A stretch of 64,000 nucleotides of DNA from Melghiribacillus thermohalophilus. GTDB taxonomy: Bacteria > Bacillota > Bacilli > Bacillales > Alkalibacillaceae. A program made the translations under genes and the position numbers. The DNA lies in NCBI RefSeq assembly GCF_004342905.1, contig NZ_SMAN01000009.1, forward strand, positions 31,257-95,256, written 5' to 3'. The notes under the pieces are model-generated. The model saw only the letters and a list, made by a program, of their open reading frames with translations, made no database searches and was not told where the DNA came from. Numbering within the stretch: the first letter of the stretch is position 1; each line of letters starts with the position of its first letter. Positions 45,425 through 54,024 of this stretch are shown here, piece after piece.

Positions 45425-46255
45425 ATGTATGTATGGGTGAACCAAGAACTTGTTGAACGGGATCGAGCGAATGTGGATCTTGAAGATCGGGGCTATCAGT
45501 TCGGAGATGGAGTATACGAAGTCATCCGGATGTACCACGGCAATTTTTTTATGTTACAGGAGCATCTCGACCGTCTTCAATATAGCCTGAATGAAGTCGG
45601 TATTCCATTCAATGTAAAGGAGCATCAGGTTGAGAACAAACTGAAAGAAATTATGAAGAAGAATTATATCCGTGATGGAGCTGTTTACCTGCAAATTACC
45701 CGGGGGGCTGCCCCTCGCAATCATGGATTCCCGGAACATCCTGAACCTGTGTTTACTGCTTATCCTCTGCCAGTTACACGACCACATCAAGAACAACTAA
45801 ACGGAATCCGAATGACCCTTGTTGAAGATCTGCGCTGGCTCCGCTGTGACATTAAAAGTCTAAATCTGCTCTGGAACGTCATCGCAAAACAAAAAGCAAA
45901 GGAACGCGGATGTTTTGAAACCCTGTTTTATCGAAACGAGAACCATGTGACGGAAGGATCATCTTCTAATTTTTTTGGGGTAAAGAATGGGGTTCTCATT
46001 ACCCATCCGGCCAATTCGTTCATTTTAAATGGTATTACCCGGCAGGCTGTTCTCAATATTTGCAAGGAAAAACAAATTCCATGCGAAGAAAAAGTCATGT
46101 CTTTAAACGATTTAAAAGAGCTGGATGAAGCTTTTATTACGTCAACAACTGCAGAAGTGCTGCCTGTTAAGGCCATTGATGATATACGTATTGGCGACGG
46201 AAGTGTAGGACCAATTACCCGCCGGATCCAGAAACTTTTTTTCGAACGAACATAA
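45425..46255 (+). CDS. dat: D-amino-acid aminotransferase
   Basis: 276 residues, class IV PLP aminotransferase. Start M-Y-V-W-V-N, D-R-G-Y-Q-F-G-D-G-V-Y-E near 21-32 (typical DAAT), the PLP-binding Lys in C-D-I-K-S-L-N near 144, and E-G-S-S-S-N near 177. It makes D-Glu and D-Ala for peptidoglycan from 2-oxo acids. GGAGAGGAG lies upstream. The adjacent NifU-N gene follows 69 bp later. Confidence 0.93.
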   Translation: MYVWVNQELVERDRANVDLEDRGYQFGDGVYEVIRMYHGNFFMLQEHLDRLQYSLNEVGIPFNVKEHQVENKLKEIMKKNYIRDGAVYLQITRGAAPRNHGFPEHPEPVFTAYPLPVTRPHQEQLNGIRMTLVEDLRWLRCDIKSLNLLWNVIAKQKAKERGCFETLFYRNENHVTEGSSSNFFGVKNGVLITHPANSFILNGITRQAVLNICKEKQIPCEEKVMSLNDLKELDEAFITSTTAEVLPVKAIDDIRIGDGSVGPITRRIQKLFFERT

Positions 46256-46324
46256 TTCATCAACCAGGCCTTTTATCTCTTTCAGTTTTCATGCTAATAT
46301 ATAAGAGATGAGGGAGGGATTAAT

Positions 46325-46588
46325 ATGGGTGTGATTGCAGAATCAACACCAAATCCAAATGCGATGAAATTTACAGCAGACCGGGCCATATTCGAAGGAG
46401 ATGCCAGTGTCTCTGTTATGCCAGGTCAAACGAGTGAACATGCCATTTTGAACGATCTTATGGAACTTGAAGGTGTTGACAATGTATTTGGATATCAAAA
46501 TTTTATTACAGTCAACAAAAGCATGAATGCAGGATGGGATGAGCTGATCCCAAAGGTAGAAGAAGTGTTCAAAAAACATGGGTATTGA
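46325..46588 (+). CDS. NifU/Nfu N-terminal domain protein
   Basis: 87 residues consisting only of the Nfu/NifU N domain (T-P-N-P-N-A-M-K-F near 8-16; G-Y-Q-N-F-I-T-V near 55). The usual C-terminal Fe-S scaffold domain with C-x-x-C is absent, so it cannot bind a cluster by itself in the standard way. RBS GAGGGAGG. Standalone N domains occur in Firmicutes, with unknown function. Confidence 0.85.
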   Translation: MGVIAESTPNPNAMKFTADRAIFEGDASVSVMPGQTSEHAILNDLMELEGVDNVFGYQNFITVNKSMNAGWDELIPKVEEVFKKHGY

Positions 46589-46753
46589 GACGCTACATAC
46601 ACAAAAAAGCTTAAAACACCCCGCTAAATTGCTGAAGACTGCCTGAGGATACCCGAGGAGACTGCCACCGCAGAGGGACAGCTCAAGGGAGCGGGCACTG
46701 CAGCTGCACCCCAATTCAAAGTAATCCACATCCACTGAGCGTTCATCAATGAT

Positions 46754-46796
46754 AAACGACCTGCCCCTTCATACTCCGGGCAGGTCGTTTTTTTAT
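46754..46796. terminator. Terminator between the NifU-N gene and the MerR gene
   Basis: AAACGACCTGCCC / GGGCAGGTCGTTT, 13-bp perfect stem; T7 on the plus side. The right end overlaps the last codon of the MerR gene. Confidence 0.8.
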
Positions 46797-47608
46797 TTGA
46801 TGGGAACCTGTATTTCGGTCATCCATTCTTCTCGATTTTCTTTATTCCAGATGCCATCAATGTAGGATTCCCTCGGCATCCCGTCCATTTTATACCCGTT
46901 TTCTTCAATCCATTTCATGACTGCTGCATAAGCATTCCCAATCGTTGAGTAGGGGCCCTTATGAATGACGCATGCTGCCTTCTCCACCGCATGTATCTTT
47001 TTAAATAACATATCATTGGTATCCGTTCCAAAATCGGTTACAGCTTCGCAAACTTCTACGTCAATATCCGACTCCTTGTACTCTCCGTCATGATCGATCG
47101 TAAAGCAATATTCAGGCGTTGCGCATGTGACATTCTGCTTCCTCATCTGTTTTCCCATTTTCGGATAGAGTTTAAAAAATTCATCATAATTCGCAATTTT
47201 TTGCCGCACGGAAGCAACGATGACTTCTGGAAGCTCTTTTATAATGACAGAATACTTCATCATTTCACCCTCCTGTTTTAATTGTTTTATCAATAAACCA
47301 ATTTCAATCAGCCTCTTTTGCTCAGACATAATCAATTCTTCTGTTTCTTTTTGTTTTTGTTCCAAAAAAGAAATCATCTGTTCTGTTGTATCATAATCAT
47401 GGATAACATAATGGATTTCCTTTAAAGATAACCCGATTTTTTTCAAGGCAAGGATTTGATGGAGAACGGGTATCTGGTCGGAAGAATAATAGCGATAACC
47501 CGTTTCATCATCGACATAACGGGGCTTAAAAAGCCCGATTTGATCATAATGTCTGAGCGTCTTTACGGATACCCTGTTCATTTGAGAAAAGATTCCGATT
47601 CTGTACAT
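46793..47608 (-). CDS. MerR-family regulator with effector-binding (GyrI-like) domain
   Basis: 271 residues. N-terminal winged helix (1-75) with R-V-S-V-K-T-L-R-H-Y and Y-R-Y-Y-S-S. A helical dimerisation arm (80-115) and a C-terminal GyrI/BmrR-like ligand domain (about 120-271). Related proteins such as BmrR and Mta sense multidrug cations and activate efflux genes. No efflux gene adjoins it here. Ligand unknown. Confidence 0.88.
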   Translation of the reverse strand: MYRIGIFSQMNRVSVKTLRHYDQIGLFKPRYVDDETGYRYYSSDQIPVLHQILALKKIGLSLKEIHYVIHDYDTTEQMISFLEQKQKETEELIMSEQKRLIEIGLLIKQLKQEGEMMKYSVIIKELPEVIVASVRQKIANYDEFFKLYPKMGKQMRKQNVTCATPEYCFTIDHDGEYKESDIDVEVCEAVTDFGTDTNDMLFKKIHAVEKAACVIHKGPYSTIGNAYAAVMKWIEENGYKMDGMPRESYIDGIWNKENREEWMTEIQVPIK

Positions 47609-47796
47609 GCTATAAATCCTCCGGGAATGATGTGGAATGACAATTCTATTGTAGAGTCTCCTGCAACAGGAGGGTCAACACAATGGACTGTACATTTTTC
47701 AAAAAAACAACACTCGCGGATAATTGCCGTATACCTGATATGTTTATCCGTTCTGATTTCATACGATAGATATGACCATAAATGTTGAGAATAGAA

Positions 47797-47831
47797 AAAA
47801 TGCCATCCCGCTGAATTGGACGGCATTTTAT
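47797..47831 (-). terminator. Terminator of the BsuPI lipoprotein gene
   Basis: AAAATGCC(A/G)TCC inverted repeat around 47797-47829 with T6 on the minus strand, 5 bp after the stop. Confidence 0.75.
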
Positions 47832-47833
47832 GA

Positions 47834-48733
47834 TTACTGAATAATCTGCTCAAGGGTTACATGATGTTGGCTTCCAGGTTTCCCTTCTTTTTTATTTTCT
47901 TCATATAATACCAGTGTTAAAGTGCCGTTAACAGGAAGCTGTTCTTCAGGGATTTCAATATCTAGTTCAAACTCAGACCAGCTGGAGTCAGCATCTTCTG
48001 CAACCTGCACCGGGGTATCTTCCACGAGCAAGTTATGCCCATCTTCTACATGATACATAAATCCACCTTCAGATACTCTTGCTTCCCCTGTTACCTTGTA
48101 CTTGCCGGCGGTTCCTTCAACTTTCACATTGTGGAAAGCTGACCTTTCCTTTTCTTCTGGTATTTCAAATGAGAATTGTTTAACAAATGGCTGTCCCTCA
48201 ATGACCTGTTTATTGATTTGGGATGCAAGTATTGTGACTTCGGCATTGTAAGTTCCTGGCTGAATGTCATTACCGTATTCCCACACTTCTTTCCAGGTCA
48301 GGGACTGTCCTGGTTCAACTGGTTTGTACACAAAAGCTTCGGTAAACGCCCTTCCTTCCGAGTATCGATAAACTTCTTCTCCTGTCTCAGCATTTGTGAC
48401 AACAATTTCGAATTGCTGGCCGGAAGAAAATCCTAATTCAACCGTATCATCTCCAGTGTTTATCAGTTCCATAGTAAAGATAGTCTGTTCGATATCCGGC
48501 TGAACAGCAGTACGATAATTTAATTGATCAATCATCGCCAACAATTCTTCTTCTGTCAATTCTTCGGGCTGATCGATCACCTGACCACCCCCATGATCAT
48601 TCGGATTCGTTTGATGCCCGGTCTGGTCATCAAGGTTTCCCTGATTTCCTCCATCACCATTGGACAGATCGTCTGTCCCGCAGGCCGCTAACAAAAAAAG
48701 AAGTGCCATCATTGTCAGGAGCAATTGTTTCAT
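47834..48733 (-). CDS. Lipoprotein with BsuPI-type domain and C-terminal Gmad2-like domain
   Basis: 299 residues. Lipobox L-A-A-C (Cys about 18), a disordered Asn/Gly/Gln linker (20-55), a BsuPI-like immunoglobulin-fold domain (about 70-175; E-L-I-N-T-G-D-D near 90), and a second beta-sandwich (about 190-295; V-T-G-E-A-R-V-S-E-G-G-F) resembling Gmad2. BsuPI is the B. subtilis intracellular proteinase inhibitor (Ipi), whose gene lies in the same neighbourhood (near yitT-yitU); here the domain is exported as a lipoprotein and fused to Gmad2, suggesting an extracellular or spore-germination role. Confidence 0.82.
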   Translation of the reverse strand: MKQLLLTMMALLFLLAACGTDDLSNGDGGNQGNLDDQTGHQTNPNDHGGGQVIDQPEELTEEELLAMIDQLNYRTAVQPDIEQTIFTMELINTGDDTVELGFSSGQQFEIVVTNAETGEEVYRYSEGRAFTEAFVYKPVEPGQSLTWKEVWEYGNDIQPGTYNAEVTILASQINKQVIEGQPFVKQFSFEIPEEKERSAFHNVKVEGTAGKYKVTGEARVSEGGFMYHVEDGHNLLVEDTPVQVAEDADSSWSEFELDIEIPEEQLPVNGTLTLVLYEENKKEGKPGSQHHVTLEQIIQ

Positions 48734-48796
48734 GTTTGGCTACACACCCTTTTCAACATCATTTGTCACTTAATAGACGTTTCGTATATTGAGAAG

Positions 48797-49651
48797 TTAC
48801 ATCTTCGCATCATCTCTCCGGAAGAATCCAAATATACCTGTTGTCTGAACAATATTTGTAAAGGCATGTGGATCAATGTCTTTAATAATTTTCTCCAAAT
48901 CATACAGTTCATACCTGGTAATGACAATAAATAGCATACTTTTTTCCTTTTTCGTGAATCCTCCCCTGGCCGGAACAGCTGTTACACCTCTGAGCATCCT
49001 TTTGTGAACCATTTCTGTGATTTCTTCTGCTCTGGATGTGACCACCATGGCAGTCAGTTTTTCATGGCGGGTGTGAATGGCGTCAATCACCCTGGTTGAA
49101 ACATACAGGGTAACCATGGTATACAGAGATTTTTCCGGATCGTGCATAAGACCCGCCATAACAATAATGATCCCATTAAAAATTAAAAAGTATTTTCCTA
49201 CAGGTTTGTCCTTCATCCGGGACAAAATCATAGCAATGATATCCATCCCGCCTGTTGAAGCCCCCCATTTAAGCGTTATCCCTACACCGATTCCCCCAAT
49301 CACTCCTCCAAACACGGCATTAAGAATGATATCGCTGGATTGGGCGTCAACAGGTAGTATTTCTAAAAAGAATGTCATCATGAGTACGGATAGTAAACTG
49401 TAAATCGTAAAACCTTTTCCGACTTTTTGCCATCCGAGGATCACCACTGGAATATTTAGAAGCAAAAGCAAAATACCGGTTGAGACATCAATGCCGATAA
49501 AATCTCGAAAATAGCTGGACAAGAGCTGAGCCAGCCCGGTAAATCCGCTTGCATAGACATTGGCTTCAATTAAAAAGAAATTCAGTGAGATCGCATTAAA
49601 TAAAGAACCGAGTATGACGATCATAAATCGTTTCATTTCAAATAAAAACAT
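48797..49651 (-). CDS. yitT: YitT-family membrane protein (DUF161/DUF2179)
   Basis: 284 residues with about six membrane helices (1-175), then a cytoplasmic DUF2179 domain (about 205-284) with D-P-H-A-F-T-N near 264. Family members are common in Firmicutes; transport function unproven. RBS AGGAGGACGTT. Divergent from degV, as in the B. subtilis neighbourhood where yitS and yitT are adjacent. Confidence 0.9.
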   Translation of the reverse strand: MFLFEMKRFMIVILGSLFNAISLNFFLIEANVYASGFTGLAQLLSSYFRDFIGIDVSTGILLLLLNIPVVILGWQKVGKGFTIYSLLSVLMMTFFLEILPVDAQSSDIILNAVFGGVIGGIGVGITLKWGASTGGMDIIAMILSRMKDKPVGKYFLIFNGIIIVMAGLMHDPEKSLYTMVTLYVSTRVIDAIHTRHEKLTAMVVTSRAEEITEMVHKRMLRGVTAVPARGGFTKKEKSMLFIVITRYELYDLEKIIKDIDPHAFTNIVQTTGIFGFFRRDDAKM

Positions 49652-49757
49652 AACGTCCTCCTGACACTATTTTTTTCCATGAACATTGACGGACAGCTGT
49701 AATTAGCTATAAACTAATAACAACAAATCATTAGAACTATTATAGTGGGGGTTAAAA

Positions 49758-50618
49758 ATGAACGTCAATATCATTGTTGATTCCGCCAGTGATCTACCAA
49801 AAAACTTTTATGAAGAATTTCAGGCAGATATGGTGCCGCTTCTGGTCCATTTAAATGGGCAGGATTATGAAGATTCAAGAACGATTGAGCCAAAAAAAGT
49901 ATATGAAGAAATGAAAAAGGGAGCTGCCCCAAAAACCGCCCAGGCCACACCGGAATCGTTCAAGCAAGTTTTCAGGAAATATGCTGAAAAAGGTGAGCCG
50001 TGTATTTATCTGGCCTTTTCTTCAGAGTTATCCGGTACATACCAGAGTGCAAAAATCGCTGAAGAACAGGTTAAGGAAGACTACCCAGATGCACAGATCG
50101 ATGTACTGGATACAAAATGTGCCTCCCTTGGATATGGTCTTGTCGCTCTCAGATCGGCTAAACTGGCAAAAGAAGGCGCGTCCCGGGAAGACATTCTCGA
50201 AATGGCCAAATACCATGCTTCCCATATGGAACATATTTTTACCGTAGATGACCTGGAATATTTATATCGGGGCGGACGGGTGACCCGCACCCAGGCATTT
50301 ATGGGAAGTTTACTAAAAATCAAACCTCTTTTACATGTGGAAGACGGAAAACTCGTCCCTCTAGAAAAAATCAGGGGATCGAAAAAAGTTTACAAACGCA
50401 TGGTGGACATACTCGGGGAGCGGGGGACTGACATAGACAATCAGGTTATTGCCATCAGCCACGGAGATGATCTTGAAAACGCCGAAAAACTCGCGGCTAT
50501 GATTCGGGAACAATATAATCCCAGGGAAATCATCATTCATACCATCGGAGCGGCCATTGGTGCCCACGCCGGCCCGGGTACAATCGCACTCTTCTTTTTG
50601 AATAATACGTATAAATAA
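49758..50618 (+). CDS. yitS: DegV-family fatty-acid-binding protein (YitS)
   Basis: 286 residues. DegV fold: I-I-V-D-S-A-S-D-L near 5-13, F-S-S-E-L-S-G-T-Y near 91-99, and G-A-A-I-G-A-H-A-G-P-G-T near 268-279. DegV/FakB proteins bind a fatty acid and present it to the kinase FakA. Which paralogue this represents is set by position only. Confidence 0.88.
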   Translation: MNVNIIVDSASDLPKNFYEEFQADMVPLLVHLNGQDYEDSRTIEPKKVYEEMKKGAAPKTAQATPESFKQVFRKYAEKGEPCIYLAFSSELSGTYQSAKIAEEQVKEDYPDAQIDVLDTKCASLGYGLVALRSAKLAKEGASREDILEMAKYHASHMEHIFTVDDLEYLYRGGRVTRTQAFMGSLLKIKPLLHVEDGKLVPLEKIRGSKKVYKRMVDILGERGTDIDNQVIAISHGDDLENAEKLAAMIREQYNPREIIIHTIGAAIGAHAGPGTIALFFLNNTYK

Positions 50619-50804
50619 TCCACGGTAGTGCACCGTGTTTATGCTGGCAGGCCATGGGCCATCCATCCTGGAAAGTTTTCGCTGAATTCCTTAACTCCAG
50701 CCACACGAAATACAGACACAGCTAATAGGGCATGAGCTATGTTTGTATGTTCAACTTTAAGCAGTCCTTTAACTGCAGCTGAATGTCAACTTATTATGTC
50801 CGGT

Positions 50805-50846
50805 TAAAAAACCAGTCATGTTTATGACAGCATGGCTGGTTTTTTC
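50805..50846 (+). terminator. Strong hairpin downstream of degV
   Basis: AAAAAACCAGTCATG / CATGGCTGGTTTTTT (one mismatch), loop 10 nt. The rest of 50619-51109 shows nothing coding. Confidence 0.75.
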
Positions 50847-51109
50847 GTTATCTCAGAACCATGATCCAATTGTTTAGGATAAGACTATTCAAAGCTCCAC
50901 GTTGACAACCGGCATTTCTGTCGAGCAAGATTAACCGAAGCTCAGTCCTGATTGACTAAAGGAAAAAATCAAGTAAGTCATTTATTCATCAGAAATGTTT
51001 TTGAAACGTTTAATCGTGCAATATTCAAAAAGATGGAACATAAATTTTTTTCAAAAAAGACAACTTTTGCTGGCAAGCTTCATACGATTGTACACAAAGG
51101 AGGATTTCG

Positions 51110-51295
51110 ATGAACATCAACGAGCTTATTCAGGATTATATGAACGAACGAAACCAGTATCCCGAGTCCGTGAATCATTTATTGGATTATTGCCAGCAAA
51201 AATATATCAATGGGGAGCTTCCCATTCATGATTATCGGATACTTTTTAAAAAACTCCTTGATCGAGGGGCAGTGTCTGCCTATCAGAATGCCTAA
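51110..51295 (+). CDS. YppF-like small protein
   Basis: 61 residues, helical, soluble, with N-E-L-I-Q-D-Y near 4-10 and E-L-P-I-H-D-Y-R near 36-43, resembling the YppF family of Bacillus. RBS AAAGGAGGATTTCG. Function unknown. A 14-bp hairpin overlaps its last codons. Confidence 0.7.
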   Translation: MNINELIQDYMNERNQYPESVNHLLDYCQQKYINGELPIHDYRILFKKLLDRGAVSAYQNA

Positions 51296-51315
51296 TCCGA
51301 TCTGCCCCTTGATCA
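51259..51315 (+). other. Hairpin overlapping the YppF-like gene stop
   Basis: TGATCGAGGGGCAG (51259-51272) pairs with CTGCCCCTTGATCA (51302-51315) with one mismatch. No T-run follows directly, so termination is uncertain. Confidence 0.5.
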
Positions 51316-51555
51316 GCCCTCCTTTATTTTATTGTCTTCTCAACATTTCGTCACGCCTTGGATGATTTTCTACTATTTCAGCACTGTCCCCCTTCATCTT
51401 TTGAACGATTTTTAGTAAAATATGGATGTATTTTTTTGAAAATTCCGTAATATATCATTTTTTCTAGAGGAGGTGATTACACACCAGGAGAAATCGTCTA
51501 AAACATTCATCGCACTTTTCCATACCAAAACCTTTTAAGAAAAGGAGGGCAACAC

Positions 51556-52773
51556 ATGAAAAATATTTTGACTCAAATTTTACTTGCCTTTATTCTGGCA
51601 ATCTTTGCTGGATCCCTTTTAGGTGAACATGCCAGCTATGTACAGCCGCTCGGGGACTTATTTTTGCGTTTAATTAAATTCATTGTAGTTCCGCTTGTAC
51701 TCGCTTCACTCGTTGTTGGAGTTGCTAGTACCGGAAATGTAAAAAAACTTGGGCGTATGGGCGGCAAGACCGTTCTATATTATCTTGCTACCACAGCGAT
51801 TGCCATTGTCATTGGTCTGGCAGCAGGCAATCTTTTTTCCCCTGGATCAGGTTTAAACATCTCAGAAGAGTCTGCTGAATCCGTTGAAGCCCAGGAACCG
51901 CCGGAAATAGTAGATACAATCCTAAATATTGTTCCTACTAACCCTATTAGCTCCCTTGCTGAAGGGAATATCCTCCAAATCATATTTTTTGCTATTTTTA
52001 TTGGCTTAGGGATAACCATGTTAGGAGAAAAAGCAGCAACAGTACGCCGTTTTTTTGAACAGTTTGCCGAAATTATGTATAAGATTACGGGAATAGTAAT
52101 GCGATACGCCCCAATCGGGGTTTTTGGCCTGGTGGCTCCCATTATTGGAGAATACGGTCTGTCCGTTTTAATGCCATTGATTAAAGTCTTGGCTGCCCTC
52201 GTTGCTGGAGTGGCTGTTCATGCTGCAGTCACCTATTCTCTTGCCGTCAAATTTTTAGCAAACATGAGCCCGTTGAAATTTTTTAAGGGAATTGCACCCG
52301 CATCTATTGTCGCCTTTAGTACCCAGAGCAGCTCCGGAACTCTCCCGGTAACGATTAAAAGTGCAGAAGAACATTTAGGCGTCAAAAAAGAAGTCAGCAG
52401 TTTCGTCCTTCCCCTTGGAGCAACCATTAACATGGATGGAACGGCCCTCTATCAGGGAGTTTGTGCTTTGTTTGTAGCCCAGTTTTTCGGCATAGATTTA
52501 AGCTTTTCTGAACAATTAACCATTGTGCTTACAGCAACCCTGGCCTCCATTGGTACTGCTGGAGTACCTGGAGCTGGACTGATCATGCTGACGATGGTGC
52601 TCACTTCTGTCAATCTTCCGCTGGAAGGTATCGCCCTGATTGCCGGTATCGACCGTGTTCTTGACATGTTCAGAACATCGTTGAATGTCACCGGTGACGG
52701 ATCGGCTGCCGTAATTGTTTCCGCCTCAGAAAGCAAACATCATGTTTCCCGGGATACATCGATAAATGTATAA
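51556..52773 (+). CDS. Dicarboxylate/amino acid:cation symporter (DAACS family)
   Basis: 405 residues with about eight membrane helices plus re-entrant loops. Family motifs: S-T-Q-S-S-S-G-T-L-P near 255, L-P-L-G-A-T-I-N-M-D-G-T near 285 and A-G-V-P-G-A-G near 335. Known members (GltP/GltT/DctP) import glutamate, aspartate or C4-dicarboxylates with Na+ or H+. RBS AAAGGAGGG. Substrate not resolved by sequence alone. Confidence 0.92.
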   Translation: MKNILTQILLAFILAIFAGSLLGEHASYVQPLGDLFLRLIKFIVVPLVLASLVVGVASTGNVKKLGRMGGKTVLYYLATTAIAIVIGLAAGNLFSPGSGLNISEESAESVEAQEPPEIVDTILNIVPTNPISSLAEGNILQIIFFAIFIGLGITMLGEKAATVRRFFEQFAEIMYKITGIVMRYAPIGVFGLVAPIIGEYGLSVLMPLIKVLAALVAGVAVHAAVTYSLAVKFLANMSPLKFFKGIAPASIVAFSTQSSSGTLPVTIKSAEEHLGVKKEVSSFVLPLGATINMDGTALYQGVCALFVAQFFGIDLSFSEQLTIVLTATLASIGTAGVPGAGLIMLTMVLTSVNLPLEGIALIAGIDRVLDMFRTSLNVTGDGSAAVIVSASESKHHVSRDTSINV

Positions 52774-52967
52774 CGATAGATAAGAAGGTAACCCTCCTCT
52801 CCTGTTCAGGGATAAAAAGAACAACTCATAACCCTTTCAGCACCGAATACTCGAGTAGGTTCCTGCCGACACTGGAAATGGCAGGGGTCTCAGAGGATGG
52901 CGTTGCACCAGGACCAATACAAAATGATCCATATCCGCTGATTTTTATCATTTCCAAACAATCCAAG

Positions 52968-52998
52968 AGCTCCTGCCTTTATTCAAGAGCAGGAGCTT
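52968..52998 (+). terminator. Hairpin between the symporter and the LacI-type regulator
   Basis: AGCTCCTGC / GCAGGAGCT with a 12-nt loop and TTCTTTC. It overlaps the end of the regulator gene. Confidence 0.45.
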
Positions 52999-54010
52999 CT
53001 TTCGTGGATTGCCTGTATATGATTTCATGGGGAACAATGATTCGTTTAGCTGGTTCATCTTTATTGGTCACTTTTTCAATTAAACATTTGGCTGCCTGGG
53101 CTCCTAATTCATAAATCCTGATATCGACTGTTGTTAATGGAGGTTTTGATATTTCCGAAAGATAAACATTATTGAAGCTTACAATGGAAACGTCATCGGG
53201 AACACGTAAACCATACTCTTCCAGCATGGTAATTACCCCCAGACTCATTAAATCGTCTGCTATGACAATTCCCGTAGGAGGTTCACCCAGTTTAAATAGC
53301 TGATCTACTGCTTTTTGTCCTCCGGAACGTAAAAACTCTGTGTGAACCCGATATTGATCCAGTCGTAGAATTTCCGCTTCCTGCAAAGCCTGCTGATAAC
53401 CCTGGAGGCGGTCACGGGTTACCATCAATTCAGTTCCTCCTCCGATAAAAGCAATTTTTCGATGTCCCAGATCGATGAGGTGGTTCGTTATTTCCTTTGC
53501 AGCCCGGATGTTATCATTATCCACATGGGTGATTTCCGTTTCGTGTTCGTCAGGTTTGCCAATAATGACAAACGGGAAGTTTTCTTTCAGTAAAAAGTGC
53601 ACGACCTGATCATTCACTCTGGAATATAGAAGTATCAATCCATCCACCCGTCCGCCCTGAACGAGCCTCTCAATACCTTCAAAAATTTCCTCTTTTGATT
53701 CACCGGTGGAAATGTTTAAAGAATAATTCAAACGATGGGCAATGGAGCTGATTCCCCTCATGACTTCAGGGAAAAAAGGATTCTGCAGTGCTTTGTCTGC
53801 AGAATGGGGCATAACAAGCCCAATCGCCCTGGCAGATCGGATGGCCAGACTCCGGGCGTTGACATTTGGATGATACCCGAGCTCTTTCATAGCTTTACGC
53901 ACTTTTTTTTTCGTATCTTCACTGATTCTCGGGCTGTTAGCCAGAACCCTTGACACAGTTGATGGAGCCACATTTGCTCTTTTTGCTACATCTTTTATGG
54001 TAACTCCCAT
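52979..54010 (-). CDS. LacI-family maltose-type regulator (MalR-like)
   Basis: 343 residues from ATG 54010 after TAGGTG; an in-frame GTG three codons earlier lies on that site. LacI HTH at 1-55 (V-T-I-K-D-V-A-K-R-A-N-V-A-P-S-T-V-S-R-V-L) and periplasmic-binding-like domain with I-G-L-V-M-P near 63. It ends the maltodextrin operon (15 bp after the GH31 gene), so it probably represses that operon and the divergent nplA until maltose binds. Two matching operators lie between malE and nplA. Confidence 0.85.
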   Translation of the reverse strand: MGVTIKDVAKRANVAPSTVSRVLANSPRISEDTKKKVRKAMKELGYHPNVNARSLAIRSARAIGLVMPHSADKALQNPFFPEVMRGISSIAHRLNYSLNISTGESKEEIFEGIERLVQGGRVDGLILLYSRVNDQVVHFLLKENFPFVIIGKPDEHETEITHVDNDNIRAAKEITNHLIDLGHRKIAFIGGGTELMVTRDRLQGYQQALQEAEILRLDQYRVHTEFLRSGGQKAVDQLFKLGEPPTGIVIADDLMSLGVITMLEEYGLRVPDDVSIVSFNNVYLSEISKPPLTTVDIRIYELGAQAAKCLIEKVTNKDEPAKRIIVPHEIIYRQSTKEAPALE

Positions 54011-54024
54011 TTTCTTCACCTACT

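Noticed and set aside
51468..51540. Very short ORF after GAGGAGGTG
   Set aside because: The possible GTG start lies within the site itself and the frame ends after 21 codons.
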